Positions 34,232 to 44,400 of a DNA stretch of 64,000 nucleotides are shown here, piece by piece. This DNA comes from Qipengyuania soli (GTDB lineage Bacteria > Pseudomonadota > Alphaproteobacteria > Sphingomonadales > Sphingomonadaceae), in assembly GCF_015529805.1 (NCBI RefSeq), contig NZ_CP064654.1, forward strand, positions 1,984,001-2,048,000, in the 5' to 3' direction. Made by a program: the position numbers and the translations under genes. Below the pieces are notes generated by a model. It did no database searches. It was not told the origin of the DNA and worked only from the letters and a program-made list of their open reading frames with translations. Position 1 is the first letter of the stretch; every line of letters begins with the position of its first letter.

Positions 34232-35416
34232 CTAGAACTCGGTCGCCACCACCATGTCACCCGATGCGCGGGCTGAACCTCCGGGCGTGCAGCGTATAAG
34301 CCAATCCGCTTGAGCGAGCGCGGCCTGGGCGCCGCTTTCCTGATTGCTGAGTGGGCGCAATCCGCGTTCACCCCAAGAGGCGCGAGTGAAGGTTTCACGG
34401 TTGCCCGTTTCGGGTATCGTCCCTTCAAGCGGCAACTCCCGCCAGTGCAAGACCTTGCCGATTGCCTGGCCTTGCAGCTTCGCAAGCAGCGGCACCAGGA
34501 ACAACCGCGCCGTGACCATGGCGGATGTCGGATTACCGGGAAGCCCGAGCACCCACTTGCCCTTTGCCCTTCCCAGCCACACAGGCTTCCCCGGTTTCAT
34601 CGCGACTTTGGCGAACAGCAATTCGAGCCCGTGCGGCGCAAACATGGGCTTGGCAAAATCGCGCTCACCAACCGAAGCGCCGCCGGTCACAATCACGACA
34701 TCGGCAAGGTCCAGCACCTTACCGGCAAGTCGCTCAAGAGCGGGCAAGGCGTCCTCACCGACCACCCGATCGACAATCCTTGCCCCAGCCTGCTCAGCCA
34801 TGGCCGCAATGCCAAGCGTCACGCTTTCAGGAATGGCGTCGGCACGAAGATGGGCCAGCCCGGGAAGCGCCAGTTCGTCTCCGGTGCCTATGATAGCGAC
34901 CTTTGGCTGTGCATGAACCTGCACCGTCGCCTGGTCTGCAGCGGCCGCTGCGATCATTGCACGAGGTGACAAACGTGTTCCCGCCTCCAGCAGGACGTCA
35001 CCCGCCGCAAAGTCACTGCCAGCGCTGCGAACGTGCCAACCGGGGCCATAGCCCTCAGCAAAGCGCACGATCCCGCCCTCGCGCTCAGCATATTCCTGCA
35101 TGATGCAGCGGTCAGTGCCTTTTGGCATTGGAGCGCCAGTGAAAATGCGCGCGGCCTCACCCGGCCCAACCTCTCCCGAGAAGCTCAATCCCGCGCGGCT
35201 TTCGCCCACCACCCTGATCGGCTCGTCTGGAGATGTGGAGGCGTCCAGAACCGCATATCCATCCATTGCCGCAACTGCCATGCGCGGCGCGGCACTGCGA
35301 GCTGTTACCGGCTCGGCGAGTACGCGCCCGGTTGCGCAGGCAAGCGCGGCCTCCTCTATCGCCAGAGGGCTGATTTCAGCTTCAAGCCGAGCAAGCGCCT
35401 CATCAACTGTAATCAA
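34232..35416 (-). CDS. moeA: MoeA, molybdopterin molybdotransferase
   Basis: The enzyme of about 394 residues inserts molybdenum into adenylylated molybdopterin. Characteristic segments: M-D-G-Y-A-V-L (substrate domain), G-A-R-I-V-D-R-V-V-G-E-D, V-I-V-T-G-G-A-S-V-G-E-R-D and K-P-G-K-P-V-W-L-G. TTG 35416 is chosen because I-T-V-D-E-A-L-A-R-L aligns with normal MoeA N-termini and overlaps the moaB stop as TTGA. An upstream ATG at 35461 would overlap moaB by 49 bases. It is part of the nar-moa operon. Confidence 0.92.
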   Translation of the reverse strand: MITVDEALARLEAEISPLAIEEAALACATGRVLAEPVTARSAAPRMAVAAMDGYAVLDASTSPDEPIRVVGESRAGLSFSGEVGPGEAARIFTGAPMPKGTDRCIMQEYAEREGGIVRFAEGYGPGWHVRSAGSDFAAGDVLLEAGTRLSPRAMIAAAAADQATVQVHAQPKVAIIGTGDELALPGLAHLRADAIPESVTLGIAAMAEQAGARIVDRVVGEDALPALERLAGKVLDLADVVIVTGGASVGERDFAKPMFAPHGLELLFAKVAMKPGKPVWLGRAKGKWVLGLPGNPTSAMVTARLFLVPLLAKLQGQAIGKVLHWRELPLEGTIPETGNRETFTRASWGERGLRPLSNQESGAQAALAQADWLIRCTPGGSARASGDMVVATEF

Positions 35417-35949
35417 GCGCAGACATCCCGCAGTCGCGGCAACGCGCCCGCGATCGAGCATGGCTTGTGACGGCTATCGAATTCCAATTCGAGCAAGCCG
35501 TCCCACGCATCCCGGCAGGCTCCGGTTGAACCGGGCACGCAGAAGATGAAAGCATTCCCCGCCTGTCCAGCAAACGCGCGCGACTGCATGGTTGCGACGC
35601 CAACGCTTTGCAAGCTCTTCTGGTGAAAGGCCACCGAGAAGCCATCCATTTCGCGCTTGAGGAGCGGCTTGACAGCTTCCGGCGTATGGTCGCGCGGCGA
35701 AAACCCAGTCCCGCCGGTGGTCAGGATGATCTCGATTTCGGGATTGGCGAGCCACTCGCGCAGGCAAGCGCGAATGTCCTCGATCTCATCCTTCACGATA
35801 TCGTGCGCAATGAGCTTGTGCCCCGCCGATTGCAGGCGCTCGACGAGCAAGCCACCTGACGTGTCGGTCTCAAGTGTGCGAGTGTCGGAGATCGTGAGAA
35901 CCGCGATACCCAATGGAAAGAAGGTCAGGCTTTCATCGATTCCCGGCAT
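35413..35949 (-). CDS. moaB: MoaB/MogA-family molybdopterin adenylyltransferase
   Basis: The 178-residue protein prepares molybdopterin for metal insertion by adenylylation. Hallmarks are V-L-T-I-S-D-T-R-T, D-T-S-G-G-L-L and I-I-L-T-T-G-G-T-G-F-S-P-R-D-H-T. The product is MPT-AMP, the substrate of MoeA. It overlaps moaE by 25 bases and moeA by four, all transcribed in one direction. Confidence 0.92.
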   Translation of the reverse strand: MPGIDESLTFFPLGIAVLTISDTRTLETDTSGGLLVERLQSAGHKLIAHDIVKDEIEDIRACLREWLANPEIEIILTTGGTGFSPRDHTPEAVKPLLKREMDGFSVAFHQKSLQSVGVATMQSRAFAGQAGNAFIFCVPGSTGACRDAWDGLLELEFDSRHKPCSIAGALPRLRDVCA

Positions 35950-36425
35950 AAATCCTCACTTGCTCGCCTATCCCAGCGTGCATTGTCCAAATGGTCCTGA
36001 CTGGTTGGTTCGATCCAGCTCGATCCACTCTCACACTCTTCGCGCTTCCAGAACACGGCCTCGGTCTTCAGCCGGTCCATCATGTAATCCGCAGCTTCGA
36101 AGGCGGCGCGCCGATGCGCAGACGCCGTGGCGACAAAGACGATCGGCTCGCCTGGAAATATCCTCCCTACTCGATGGACAACATGGCTTTTCGAGATTGG
36201 AAAATGCGTATGAGCCTCTTCGGCAATGGCCCGCATCGAAGCCAAAGTCACACTGCGATACTTCTCCAGAATGAGAGCATCGACTTCGCCGCCATCCTTT
36301 GCCCGCGAACGCGCACGACCAGTGAAACTCACCACCGCGCCTTCGTCGTCGAGTTCGCTTGAAAACTGAGCGAGCAGCGCGGCAGGATCGAACTCCCGCT
36401 CATGCAATTCGACCGCCATACTCAT
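35925..36425 (-). CDS. moaE: MoaE, molybdopterin synthase catalytic subunit
   Basis: The 166-residue subunit transfers sulfur from MoaD to precursor Z. It has G-A-V-V-S-F-T-G-R-A-R near residue 30, L-E-K-Y-R-S-V-T, the H-R-V-G-R-I-F-P-G-E segment and the active-site F-W-K-R-E. The end is about 20 residues longer than the E. coli protein. Start overlaps the moaD stop (ATGA), so MoaD and MoaE are made together as for the heterotetramer. Confidence 0.93.
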   Translation of the reverse strand: MSMAVELHEREFDPAALLAQFSSELDDEGAVVSFTGRARSRAKDGGEVDALILEKYRSVTLASMRAIAEEAHTHFPISKSHVVHRVGRIFPGEPIVFVATASAHRRAAFEAADYMMDRLKTEAVFWKREECESGSSWIEPTSQDHLDNARWDRRASEDLCRESMKA

Positions 36426-36682
36426 CCACCGGACACCGGAGGAAAGATCGCCACGACATCGCCGGGCCTCACGACCGTTTCGTCGGGGACGATGGTTTCA
36501 TTGATGCAGGCCCGGATCCGTCCTTTGGCCAGACTATCCTGAAGGAGCGGAAAGTGGCTACCCAGACTCGCCAGGAGATCAGGCACGTGAAGCCCCGAGG
36601 CTGGTAGCGGGATGTCGACAGTCGGACCGCATGGATCGGCCAGTCGGCCGCAGAGTTCGACGCTGATCGTCAGTTCGGCCAT
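36422..36682 (-). CDS. moaD: MoaD, molybdopterin synthase sulfur-carrier subunit
   Basis: The 86-residue ubiquitin-like protein ends in the invariant G-G after P-P-V-S, the thiocarboxylate-bearing tail that enters MoaE. The core I-C-x-N-x-x-V style region reads R-I-R-A-C-I-N-E-T-I-V. The C-terminal tail is intact. It lies between moaA (3-base gap) and moaE (ATGA overlap). Confidence 0.92.
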   Translation of the reverse strand: MAELTISVELCGRLADPCGPTVDIPLPASGLHVPDLLASLGSHFPLLQDSLAKGRIRACINETIVPDETVVRPGDVVAIFPPVSGG

Positions 36683-36685
36683 GCG

Positions 36686-37714
36686 TTATCCTCCAATCGA
36701 TGCCAGGTGCGGTGTCGCGCCGCTATTCCCCTCGTGCAGGCGATGCGCAGGCGCCTTGGCTCCAACCAGCGTCCGAATGCGCTCCGCCAGGTCCGTTTCA
36801 GAATCCTCTGCCAGCAGCGGTCGTAGATCGAAACCGCCATCCCCGAACAGGCAGAGATGCAATTTACCGTCGGATGACAATCGCAGGCGATTGCAGCTTG
36901 CGCAGAAGTCCTTCGAATAGGGGGCTATGATACCGATGCGGCCCTTCGCCTCCGGATGGCCGAACTCTACGGCCGGGCCTGCACCGACCTCGCGAGGCAG
37001 CCGCTGCCACCCGACAGCTTCCAGCCGGTCGATGACGCTCTGCCCCGCGACATGGCGCTCGTCAAAGAAGGAAGCGTTGTCGTTCGTTCGCATCACCTCG
37101 ATGAAACGCAGCGACAGATCGCGGGCGGCCACGAATTCCACCATCGTCTCCAGCTCATCATCGTTCACTCCGCGCATAAGCACCGCATTGAGCTTGATGC
37201 TCTCAAACCCCGCAGCCTCGGCAGCATCAATCCCGCGCATCACCTCGGCAAGCCGGTCATGGCCGGTGATGGCCGAGAAGCGGGCGGGATCGAGCGAATC
37301 CACGCTGATATTGATCGCGCTCACACCGCAATCGCGCCATGCTTTTGCACGCTGGGCGAGACGGTATCCGTTTGTGGTCATCGCTACTTTGTGGATCCCT
37401 GGCACTTGCGAAACCGTACGGACGACGTCTTCGAAATCGCGCCGCAAGGTTGGTTCCCCGCCCGTCAGGCGGACTTTCCATAGGCCAAGCTGTGCAAAGG
37501 CCGTGACAGCTCTGCGAACTTCCTCAACGGACAGTTCGTTCGGCAAATTGCACGGCTTCTTGTATCCCTCCGGGAGGCAATAGGTGCAGCGAAAGTTGCA
37601 GACCTCGGTCAGCGAAAGGCGCAGATATTCGAAGCGTCGCCCGATACTATCGCTCAGCCGTGTGGAGCCGCCAGTCGCCAACGGAAGAACATCTCGGATG
37701 CGATGCTCGTTCAC
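36686..37714 (-). CDS. moaA: MoaA, GTP 3',8-cyclase
   Basis: The 342-residue radical-SAM enzyme starts molybdenum cofactor synthesis from GTP. The SAM cluster C-N-F-R-C-T-Y-C and the C-terminal cluster (F-C-A-S-C-N-R-L-R-L-S-S-D-G-K-L, then C-L-F) are present, and the chain ends G-G as it should. GTG 37714 overlaps the ppiC stop (GTGA) and gives the family length; the frame is open upstream, but that part lacks MoaA features. No moaC, its partner enzyme, was found in the window. Confidence 0.93.
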   Translation of the reverse strand: MNEHRIRDVLPLATGGSTRLSDSIGRRFEYLRLSLTEVCNFRCTYCLPEGYKKPCNLPNELSVEEVRRAVTAFAQLGLWKVRLTGGEPTLRRDFEDVVRTVSQVPGIHKVAMTTNGYRLAQRAKAWRDCGVSAINISVDSLDPARFSAITGHDRLAEVMRGIDAAEAAGFESIKLNAVLMRGVNDDELETMVEFVAARDLSLRFIEVMRTNDNASFFDERHVAGQSVIDRLEAVGWQRLPREVGAGPAVEFGHPEAKGRIGIIAPYSKDFCASCNRLRLSSDGKLHLCLFGDGGFDLRPLLAEDSETDLAERIRTLVGAKAPAHRLHEGNSGATPHLASIGG

Positions 37715-38523
37715 TGAACCAGCGGACCTTCTGCCGCAGCGAGATCGACGCCTTCGATCTCGGATTCGCTGGCAAGGATCGACAGATACTGGGACATGGC
37801 CTTGCGGTAGCTTGCCTCCTCCAAATAGTTGCGGATCGATTGCTCGACCAACTCGAACGGCAAGTGCCTGCCCTCGGCCCGTCGCCCGGCACGGATCACG
37901 TGCACACCATAGGGTGACTTCACCGGATCGCGGCACAACTCGCCTTCCGCCAACGCGAACAGCGCCTGTTCGAACTCCGCGACCGTCTGGCCCTTGCCGA
38001 CCTGGCCGAGATTGCCGCCCTGCTCTTTCGAAGGACAGGCTGATTTGGCCTTGGCCAGCTCAGCGAAACAGGCAGGGTCTTTCTCGAGTTCGCGAATGGC
38101 CATACGCGCATCGCCTACTGCCAGGCTGTAGTTGAACTCATCCTCCGGGCTGGCGGAGAAGAGGATATGCTCCGCTTCGATCAAGGTCTCGCTGCAGAAG
38201 CGGTCGGTGTGGTTGTTATAGAAGCGCCTTGCCTCCTCTGTGGTTGCGCTCGGCACCATGACATTCTCGACCAGGAGAGCGTCGATCCGGGCATCGTCCT
38301 TGACCAGTTTGCGGCCTTCGACATCGGTACACTCACCTGCGACGATCTCTTGCCGGTCTGCTTCTGCGAGCAGGAGCTGGCGGACAGCGAGCGCCCGCGC
38401 CGCTTCCTGCCAGGCTTCCTCTGCGTCGGGGGCCGGATGGTTCTGTACCTCGGCGGCGATGGCGGCGGCGGAGATTTCGACCCCGCCGACAACCACTTTG
38501 GGATGCTCCATGACGTCAGCCAT
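37711..38523 (-). CDS. PpiC-type peptidyl-prolyl isomerase of the nar operon
   Basis: The 270-residue protein has an N-terminal helical region and a parvulin domain (about 140-235): E-A-E-H-I-L-F-S-A, A-C-F-A-E-L-A-K, C-P-S-K-E-Q-G-G-N-L-G and Y-G-V-H-V-I-R. It has no signal peptide, so it is predicted cytoplasmic. It overlaps narI by eight bases and moaA by four. Parvulin genes at this position are known in other bacterial nar clusters (often called narM or nifM-like); a role in maturing nitrate reductase is inference. Confidence 0.85.
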   Translation of the reverse strand: MADVMEHPKVVVGGVEISAAAIAAEVQNHPAPDAEEAWQEAARALAVRQLLLAEADRQEIVAGECTDVEGRKLVKDDARIDALLVENVMVPSATTEEARRFYNNHTDRFCSETLIEAEHILFSASPEDEFNYSLAVGDARMAIRELEKDPACFAELAKAKSACPSKEQGGNLGQVGKGQTVAEFEQALFALAEGELCRDPVKSPYGVHVIRAGRRAEGRHLPFELVEQSIRNYLEEASYRKAMSQYLSILASESEIEGVDLAAAEGPLVQ

Positions 38524-39217
38524 GGCCGATCGCCTTGCGCGAGCGGACAACCTGGTAGCCGCCCCGCCACAAATAGCGCACGGGCGCGGAGAGCATGTGC
38601 ACCAGCCGGGTGAAAGGGAACAGCAGGAAGATTGTCAGGCCCAGGAAGATATGGGTCCGGAAGATCCAGTGCGAGCCGTCGAGCCACAGCGAGGCGGTGG
38701 GGTTGAAGGTGAAGATGCCATTCGCCCAGGCCATGAAGCGCACCATCTGCTCGCCGTCCATATGGCCGAGCGACAGCGGCACCGTGGCAAGTCCGAGCGC
38801 GAGCTGGATCCATAGCAGCGCCAGGATTCCGGTGTCGGCAAAGGTCGAGTTGGCGCGGATGCGCGGGTCGAACAACCGCCGATGGAGCAACATCGAGGCG
38901 CCGATGAAGGCAATAGTGCCAGCAAGACCGCCGCCATAGACCGCCAGCGCCTGCTTCCATTCGTGCTTCACCGCCAGCGAGTCGAACACCCAGATCGGCA
39001 CCAGCAGGCCGACGATATGGCCGAACAGCACGAACAGCACGCCGGCATGGAACAGCACCGAACCCCACATCAGCTGCTTGCGGCGCAGGAGCTGGCTCGA
39101 ACCGGATCGCCAGCTGTAAGGTTCGCGGTCGAAGCGGATGATTGAGCCGACCGCCAGCGTCGCCAGCGCGATGTAGGGATAGATGCCGAAGAGCAGGTGG
39201 TTGAGATATGTGTTCAT
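38516..39217 (-). CDS. narI: NarI, cytochrome b subunit of respiratory nitrate reductase
   Basis: The 233-residue membrane subunit has five helices and binds two haems b, passing electrons from quinol to NarH. The family opening Y-L-N-H-L-L-F-G-I-Y-P-Y-I and the helix with L-F-H-A-G-V-L-F-V-L-F-G-H-I-V-G-L are clear. Histidines in helices 2 and 5 (H-I-F-L-G-L, then L-V-H-M-L-S-A-P-V-R-Y-L) fit the haem ligands. It follows narJ by three bases. Confidence 0.95.
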   Translation of the reverse strand: MNTYLNHLLFGIYPYIALATLAVGSIIRFDREPYSWRSGSSQLLRRKQLMWGSVLFHAGVLFVLFGHIVGLLVPIWVFDSLAVKHEWKQALAVYGGGLAGTIAFIGASMLLHRRLFDPRIRANSTFADTGILALLWIQLALGLATVPLSLGHMDGEQMVRFMAWANGIFTFNPTASLWLDGSHWIFRTHIFLGLTIFLLFPFTRLVHMLSAPVRYLWRGGYQVVRSRKAIGHG

Positions 39218-39220
39218 GGC

Positions 39221-39925
39221 TCAATTCCTCCTGTCGGTCGCGGCAAGGGATGGATCGCGCATCCGTTCGAGCATCGCGCTCACCTGAGGGCATGCAGCAT
39301 TGGGATCGGGCGCAGCTTCGGCGGAGAAGCGGATTTCCTCCTCTTCCCATTGCGCATCGAGTTCCTCCAGCGTCGCCGGATCCTCGGGCGGCGGCATCGA
39401 ATTTGCCGCTTCCGCGTCCATTTCGATGCCGGCGATGTCGCACAGCAGAGCGAAGAGCGGGGCGTATTCGGATTGCTTCTCGGCAAGCCGCGCAGCCAGC
39501 GCGACCAGCACCAGACCGGGCTCTGCCAGCGTGTCGCGCGCCTTTGCCTCCGGCAAAGTCGAGCAGTAATCGAGGAACAGCGGCAAATAGTCGGGCAGCT
39601 CCTTCGCCACCGGGTCGAGCCCGGCCTCGAGATAGCGCTGCCGCAGGTCGACCATCGCCTGTCCGCGGTCGCGGCTTTCGCCGTGAACATGCTCGAACAG
39701 GTGCAGGCTGTGCGCCCGGCCGCGGTCGAACAGTTCGACATAAGCTTCCTGCGCATCGTAGATGTCGCTCGCCGCAAGCCGGTCGATCAGCGGCGCCAGT
39801 CGCTCGGTCGTGCCGGACGGAAGCGCCGGATCGGCGGCAAGCCGGTCGCGCAGCTCATCGAGTACGTCGACGAGCTGGGTGGTCGGATACTGCAGCAGCA
39901 GCGAGATCAGGTGCAGGCTCTTCAT
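39221..39925 (-). CDS. narJ: NarJ, nitrate reductase assembly chaperone
   Basis: The 234-residue cytoplasmic helical protein is a dedicated chaperone that inserts molybdenum cofactor into NarG. It shows the family core Y-V-E-L-F-D-R-G-R-A-H-S-L-H-L-F-E-H-V-H, followed by L-P-D-Y-L-P-L-F-L-D. It is not part of the final enzyme. Its start overlaps the narH stop by one base (TGATG). Confidence 0.94.
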   Translation of the reverse strand: MKSLHLISLLLQYPTTQLVDVLDELRDRLAADPALPSGTTERLAPLIDRLAASDIYDAQEAYVELFDRGRAHSLHLFEHVHGESRDRGQAMVDLRQRYLEAGLDPVAKELPDYLPLFLDYCSTLPEAKARDTLAEPGLVLVALAARLAEKQSEYAPLFALLCDIAGIEMDAEAANSMPPPEDPATLEELDAQWEEEEIRFSAEAAPDPNAACPQVSAMLERMRDPSLAATDRRN

Positions 39926-41451
39926 CAGAACACCTCCGTCGGAGTCTGGAGTTTCTTGCGCGCCGGCGCGCCGAACAGGTTGGTGTCGCTGGATCCGCCC
40001 GAACAGCCGTTGCCGAAGGAGAAGCCGCAGGCTCCGCGTTCGTCGTACATGTCCTCGGCATCTTCGCGGTGGCCGGTGGGGATGACGAAGCGGTCTTCAT
40101 AGTCCGCCAGCGCCATAACCTTGTACATCTCCTCGATCTGCAGGCCGGTGAGGCCGACATTCTCGGCGATGCTGGCGTCGTTCACACCCTCGACCGTCTT
40201 CGCACGCATGTAGCCGCGCATCGCGAGCATGCGTTCTAGGCATTGCGCGATCGGCTCCTCGTCGCCCGCAGTCAGCAGGTTGGCGAGGTATTTGAGCGGG
40301 ATCCGGAGCGAACGGATGTCGGGCATGCCGTTGTTGACCGCGATGTCGCCCGAGCTCGCCGCCGCGCTGATCGGCGAGAGCGGCGGCACGTACCAGACCA
40401 TCGGCAATGTGCGGTATTCGGGGTGAAGCGGGAAGGCGACCTTCCATTCCATCGCCATCTTCCACACCGGCGAGTTGCGCGCAGCCTCGAGCCAGGCTTC
40501 GGGCACGCCGTCCTTGCGGGCCTGGTCGATCACGGCCGGATCATTGGGGTCGAGGAAGATATCGAGCTGGGCCTGATAGAGGTCCTCGATATTCTCCGCG
40601 CTCGCCGCCTCTTCGATCCGGTCGGCATCGTAGAGCATCACGCCGAGGTAGCGGATGCGTCCGACACAGGTTTCCGAGCACACGGTCGGCTGGCCGGCTT
40701 CGATGCGCGGGTAGCAGAAGATGCACTTCTCGCTCTTCCCGGTTTTCCAGTTGTAATAGATCTTCTTGTAGGGGCAGCCCGATACGCACATGCGCCAGCC
40801 GCGACAGGATTCCTGGTCGATCAGGACGATGCCGTCTTCCTCGCGCTTGTAGATCGCGCCCGAGGGGCAGGCCGCGACGCATGTCGGGTTGAGGCAGTGC
40901 TCGCACAGCCGCGGCAAGTACATCATGAAGGTATTTTCGAACTGGCCGTAGATCTCCTTCTGGACCCCTTCGAAGTTGTAGTCCTCGGACCGCTTGGCGA
41001 ATTCGCCGCCGAGAATTTCCTCCCAGTTCGGACCCCACTTGATCTTCTCGATCCGCTCGCCCGAAATCAGCGAGCGCGGGCGCGCAGTCGGGAACGCCTT
41101 GCTCTCGCCCGCTTTCTGCAGATGCGAATAATCAAAGGTGAAGGGTTCGTAATAGTCGTCGATCTCGGGCAGGTTGGGGTTGGCGAAAATCTTCGCCAGC
41201 ACCCGCCACTTGCCGCCCATCTTGGGGCGGATCGAGCCGGCGGGGGTACGTTCCCACCCGCCGTTCCAGCGTTTCTGGTTCTCCCAGTCCTTGGGATAGC
41301 CGATGCCGGGCTTGGTCTCGACATTGTTGAACCAGGCGTATTCCATGCCGTCGCGGCTGGTCCACACGTTCTTGCAGGTGACCGAGCAGGTGTGGCAACC
41401 GATGCACTTGTCGAGGTTGAGCACTTTGCCGATCTGGGCGCGGATCTTCAT
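39925..41451 (-). CDS. narH: NarH, iron-sulfur subunit of respiratory nitrate reductase
   Basis: The 508-residue subunit carries four clusters. Cysteine groups are visible: C-I-G-C-H-T-C-S-V-T-C near residue 19, C-E-H-C-L-N-P-T-C near 185, C-R-G-W-R-M-C-V-S-G-C and C-I-F-C-Y-P. The tryptophan in the third group marks the 3Fe-4S site typical of NarH. It relays electrons from NarI to NarG on the cytoplasmic side. It overlaps the narG stop (ATGA). Confidence 0.97.
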   Translation of the reverse strand: MKIRAQIGKVLNLDKCIGCHTCSVTCKNVWTSRDGMEYAWFNNVETKPGIGYPKDWENQKRWNGGWERTPAGSIRPKMGGKWRVLAKIFANPNLPEIDDYYEPFTFDYSHLQKAGESKAFPTARPRSLISGERIEKIKWGPNWEEILGGEFAKRSEDYNFEGVQKEIYGQFENTFMMYLPRLCEHCLNPTCVAACPSGAIYKREEDGIVLIDQESCRGWRMCVSGCPYKKIYYNWKTGKSEKCIFCYPRIEAGQPTVCSETCVGRIRYLGVMLYDADRIEEAASAENIEDLYQAQLDIFLDPNDPAVIDQARKDGVPEAWLEAARNSPVWKMAMEWKVAFPLHPEYRTLPMVWYVPPLSPISAAASSGDIAVNNGMPDIRSLRIPLKYLANLLTAGDEEPIAQCLERMLAMRGYMRAKTVEGVNDASIAENVGLTGLQIEEMYKVMALADYEDRFVIPTGHREDAEDMYDERGACGFSFGNGCSGGSSDTNLFGAPARKKLQTPTEVF

Positions 41452-44400
41452 GCTGCATTCTCCCCTTCGGCAAGCGCTCCTTCGAGCCAGTCGACCTTCT
41501 GGAGCTTGCGGACGATCACATATTCGTCGCGGTTCGATCCGACCGTGCCGTAGTAGTTGAAGCCGTAGCTTTGCTGGACGTAGCCGCCGATCATGTGGGT
41601 CGGCTTGAGCACGGCGCGGGTGACCGAATTGTGGATGCCGCCGCGCTGGCCGGTGAGCGGCGAGCCGGGGACGTTCACGATCTTCTCCTGTGCGTGATAC
41701 ATGAAGAGCGTACCCTCCTTCATGCGCTGCGAGACGACCACGCGGGCGACGAGCGCGCCATTGGCGTTGAAGGCCTCGACCCAGTCGTTGTCGACGAGGC
41801 CCGCCTTCGCCGCATCAACCTCGCTCATCCAGACGATCGGCCCGCCGCGCGACAACGTCAGCATCAAGAGGTTGTCGGTATAAGTCGAGTGGATGCCCCA
41901 TTTCTGGTGCGGCGTGATGAAGTTGAGCACCACGTGCGGTGCGTTCTTCGCTTCATCAAGCATCGGCTGCACGGCCTTGGTATCGATCGGCGGGCGATAG
42001 ACGCAGAACCCTTCACCGAAGGCGCGCATCCACTTGTGATCCTGATAGAGTTGCTGCCTCCCGGTTAGCGTCCGCCAGGGGATCAATTCGTGCACGTTGG
42101 TGTAACCAGCATTATAGCACACGTGCTCGCTTTCTAGCCCCGACCAGGTGGGAGAAGAGATGATCTTCCGCGGTTGCGCCTGAATGTCGCGGAAGCGGAT
42201 TTTCTCCTCTTCCTTCGGCAGCGCTAGATGCTTGTGGTCGCGGCCCGTCTTCTTCGACAGGTCGCCCCACGCCTTGACCGCAACCTCGCCATTGGTCTCT
42301 GGCGCAAGCATCAGGATGACCTCGGCGGCATCGATCGCGCTCTCGATCCTCGGCGCGCCTTTATCCGAGCCATTGAGCTTGGTGGTACCATTGAGCTTCC
42401 GCAAATTTTCCACCTCCCTCTCGGTATTCCAGGCAATGCCTTTTCCGCCATTGCCGAGCTTGTCCATGAGGGGACCGAGCGAGCAGAACCGTTCATAAAG
42501 CGCGGGGTAATCGCGCTCGACGAGAGCAACGGTTGCCATCGTCTTGCCAGGGACAGGTTCGACCTGTCCCTGGCCCCAGTCTTCGACCTCGAAGGGCTGG
42601 GCGATCTCGTTAGGGCTGTCATGCTGGATCGGGCTCAAGACCACGTCTTGTTCGACGCCTAGAACCTCGGGGGCAACTTCGGAGAACTTCTTTGCGATCC
42701 CCTTGTAGATGTCCCAGTCGCTGCGCGATTCCCAAACGGGGTCAACCGCTGCCGATAGCGGGTGGATGAAGGGGTGCATGTCTGACGTGTTGAGATCGTC
42801 TTTCTCGTACCAACTCGCGGTCGGCAGGACGATGTCGGAATAGACACAGGTGGTCGACATACGGAAATCGAGCGTGACCAGCAGATCGAGCTTACCTTGC
42901 GGCGCATCATCGTGCCACTTTACTTCCTTCGGCTTCTGGCCACCGATCTCTCCCAAGTCCTTGCCCTGGACGCCATGTGCGGTGCCGAGCAGGTGCTTGA
43001 GGAAATATTCGTGACCCTTGCCCGATGACCCGAGCAGGTTGGAGCGCCATACGAACATGTTGCGTGGCCAGTTTGCCGGATCGTCCGGATCGAAACAGGA
43101 CATTTCCAGCTCACCCGACTTGAGCTGCTCCGCTACATAGTCCTTGGCTTCCTTGCCCGATGCCTTGGCGGCCTTGCCCACTTCGAGCGGATTGGTCTTG
43201 AGCTGCGGCGCACTGGGCAGCCAGCCCATGCGCTCCGCACGGGCGTTGTAGTCGATCAGGCTCGCGTCCCATTCGCCCTCTGGGGCTGTCGGCGAGAGTA
43301 TCTCGTCCACGCCGAGCGTTTCGTAGCGCCATTGGTCGGTATGCGCGTAGAAGAAGCTCGTCGAATTCATCTGCCGCGGCGGTCGGTTCCAGTCGAGCGC
43401 AAAGGCCAGCGGGAGCCACCCGGTCTGGGGCCGGAGCTTTTCCTGGCCGACGTAGTGCGACCAGCCACCGCCCGACTGGCCCACACAACCGCACATCACC
43501 AGCAGGTTGATGATGCCGCGATAGTTCATGTCCATGTGGTACCAGTGGTTGAGACCGGCTCCGAGGATGACCATCGACTTGCCCTTGGTTGTCTCGGCAT
43601 TGCCGGCAAACTCTCGCGCAGTGGTGATGATCTGGTCTGCCGGCACGCCGGTGATCTTTTCGGCCCAGGCCGGGGTGTAGGGGACCATTTCGGCGTAGTC
43701 CCGCGCGACATGGTCTCCGCCAAGACCCCGATCGAGACCATAGTTGGCGCAGAACAGGTCGAAGACGGTCGCAACGAAAGCCTTGCCTTCCTTGAGCTGG
43801 AGCTGGCGCGCCGGCACCCGGCGATTGAGCACGCTGGGATGATCGGTCCCTTCGAAATGATCGTGTTCGCGATTCCCGAAATAGGGGAAGGAGACTTCGA
43901 TCACCTCGTCGTGATTGCCTTCGAGAATGTTGGTCATCCTCAGCGCGGTGTCGTTGCCCCGCCCGTCTTTCTCCTCCAGGTTCCATTTGCCCTTTTCACC
44001 CCACCGGAAGCCTGCCGAGCCATTGGGTACAACGACTTCTTCGGTGGTCTCGTCGATTGCCACCGTCTTCCAATCGGGATTGTTCTCTTCGCCCAGATCC
44101 TTGAGGAAATCCGATGCGCGCAGCAGACGTTCGGGCACATAGGCACCGTCTTTTTCGACCAAACGCACAAGCATCGGAAAGTCGGAATACTTCCGGCAGT
44201 AATCCTCAAAGTACTCTGCCTGACGGTCGAGGTGATATTCGCGCAGGATGACATGGCCCATCGCCATGGCGAGCGCCGCGTCGGTCCCTTGCTTGGGGTT
44301 GAGCCAGAGATCGGCGAACTTGGTCGCCTCGGCATAGTCAGGGCTGACCACGGCAACCTTGGTTCCGCGGTAACGTGCCTCGGTCATGAAGTGCGCGTCG

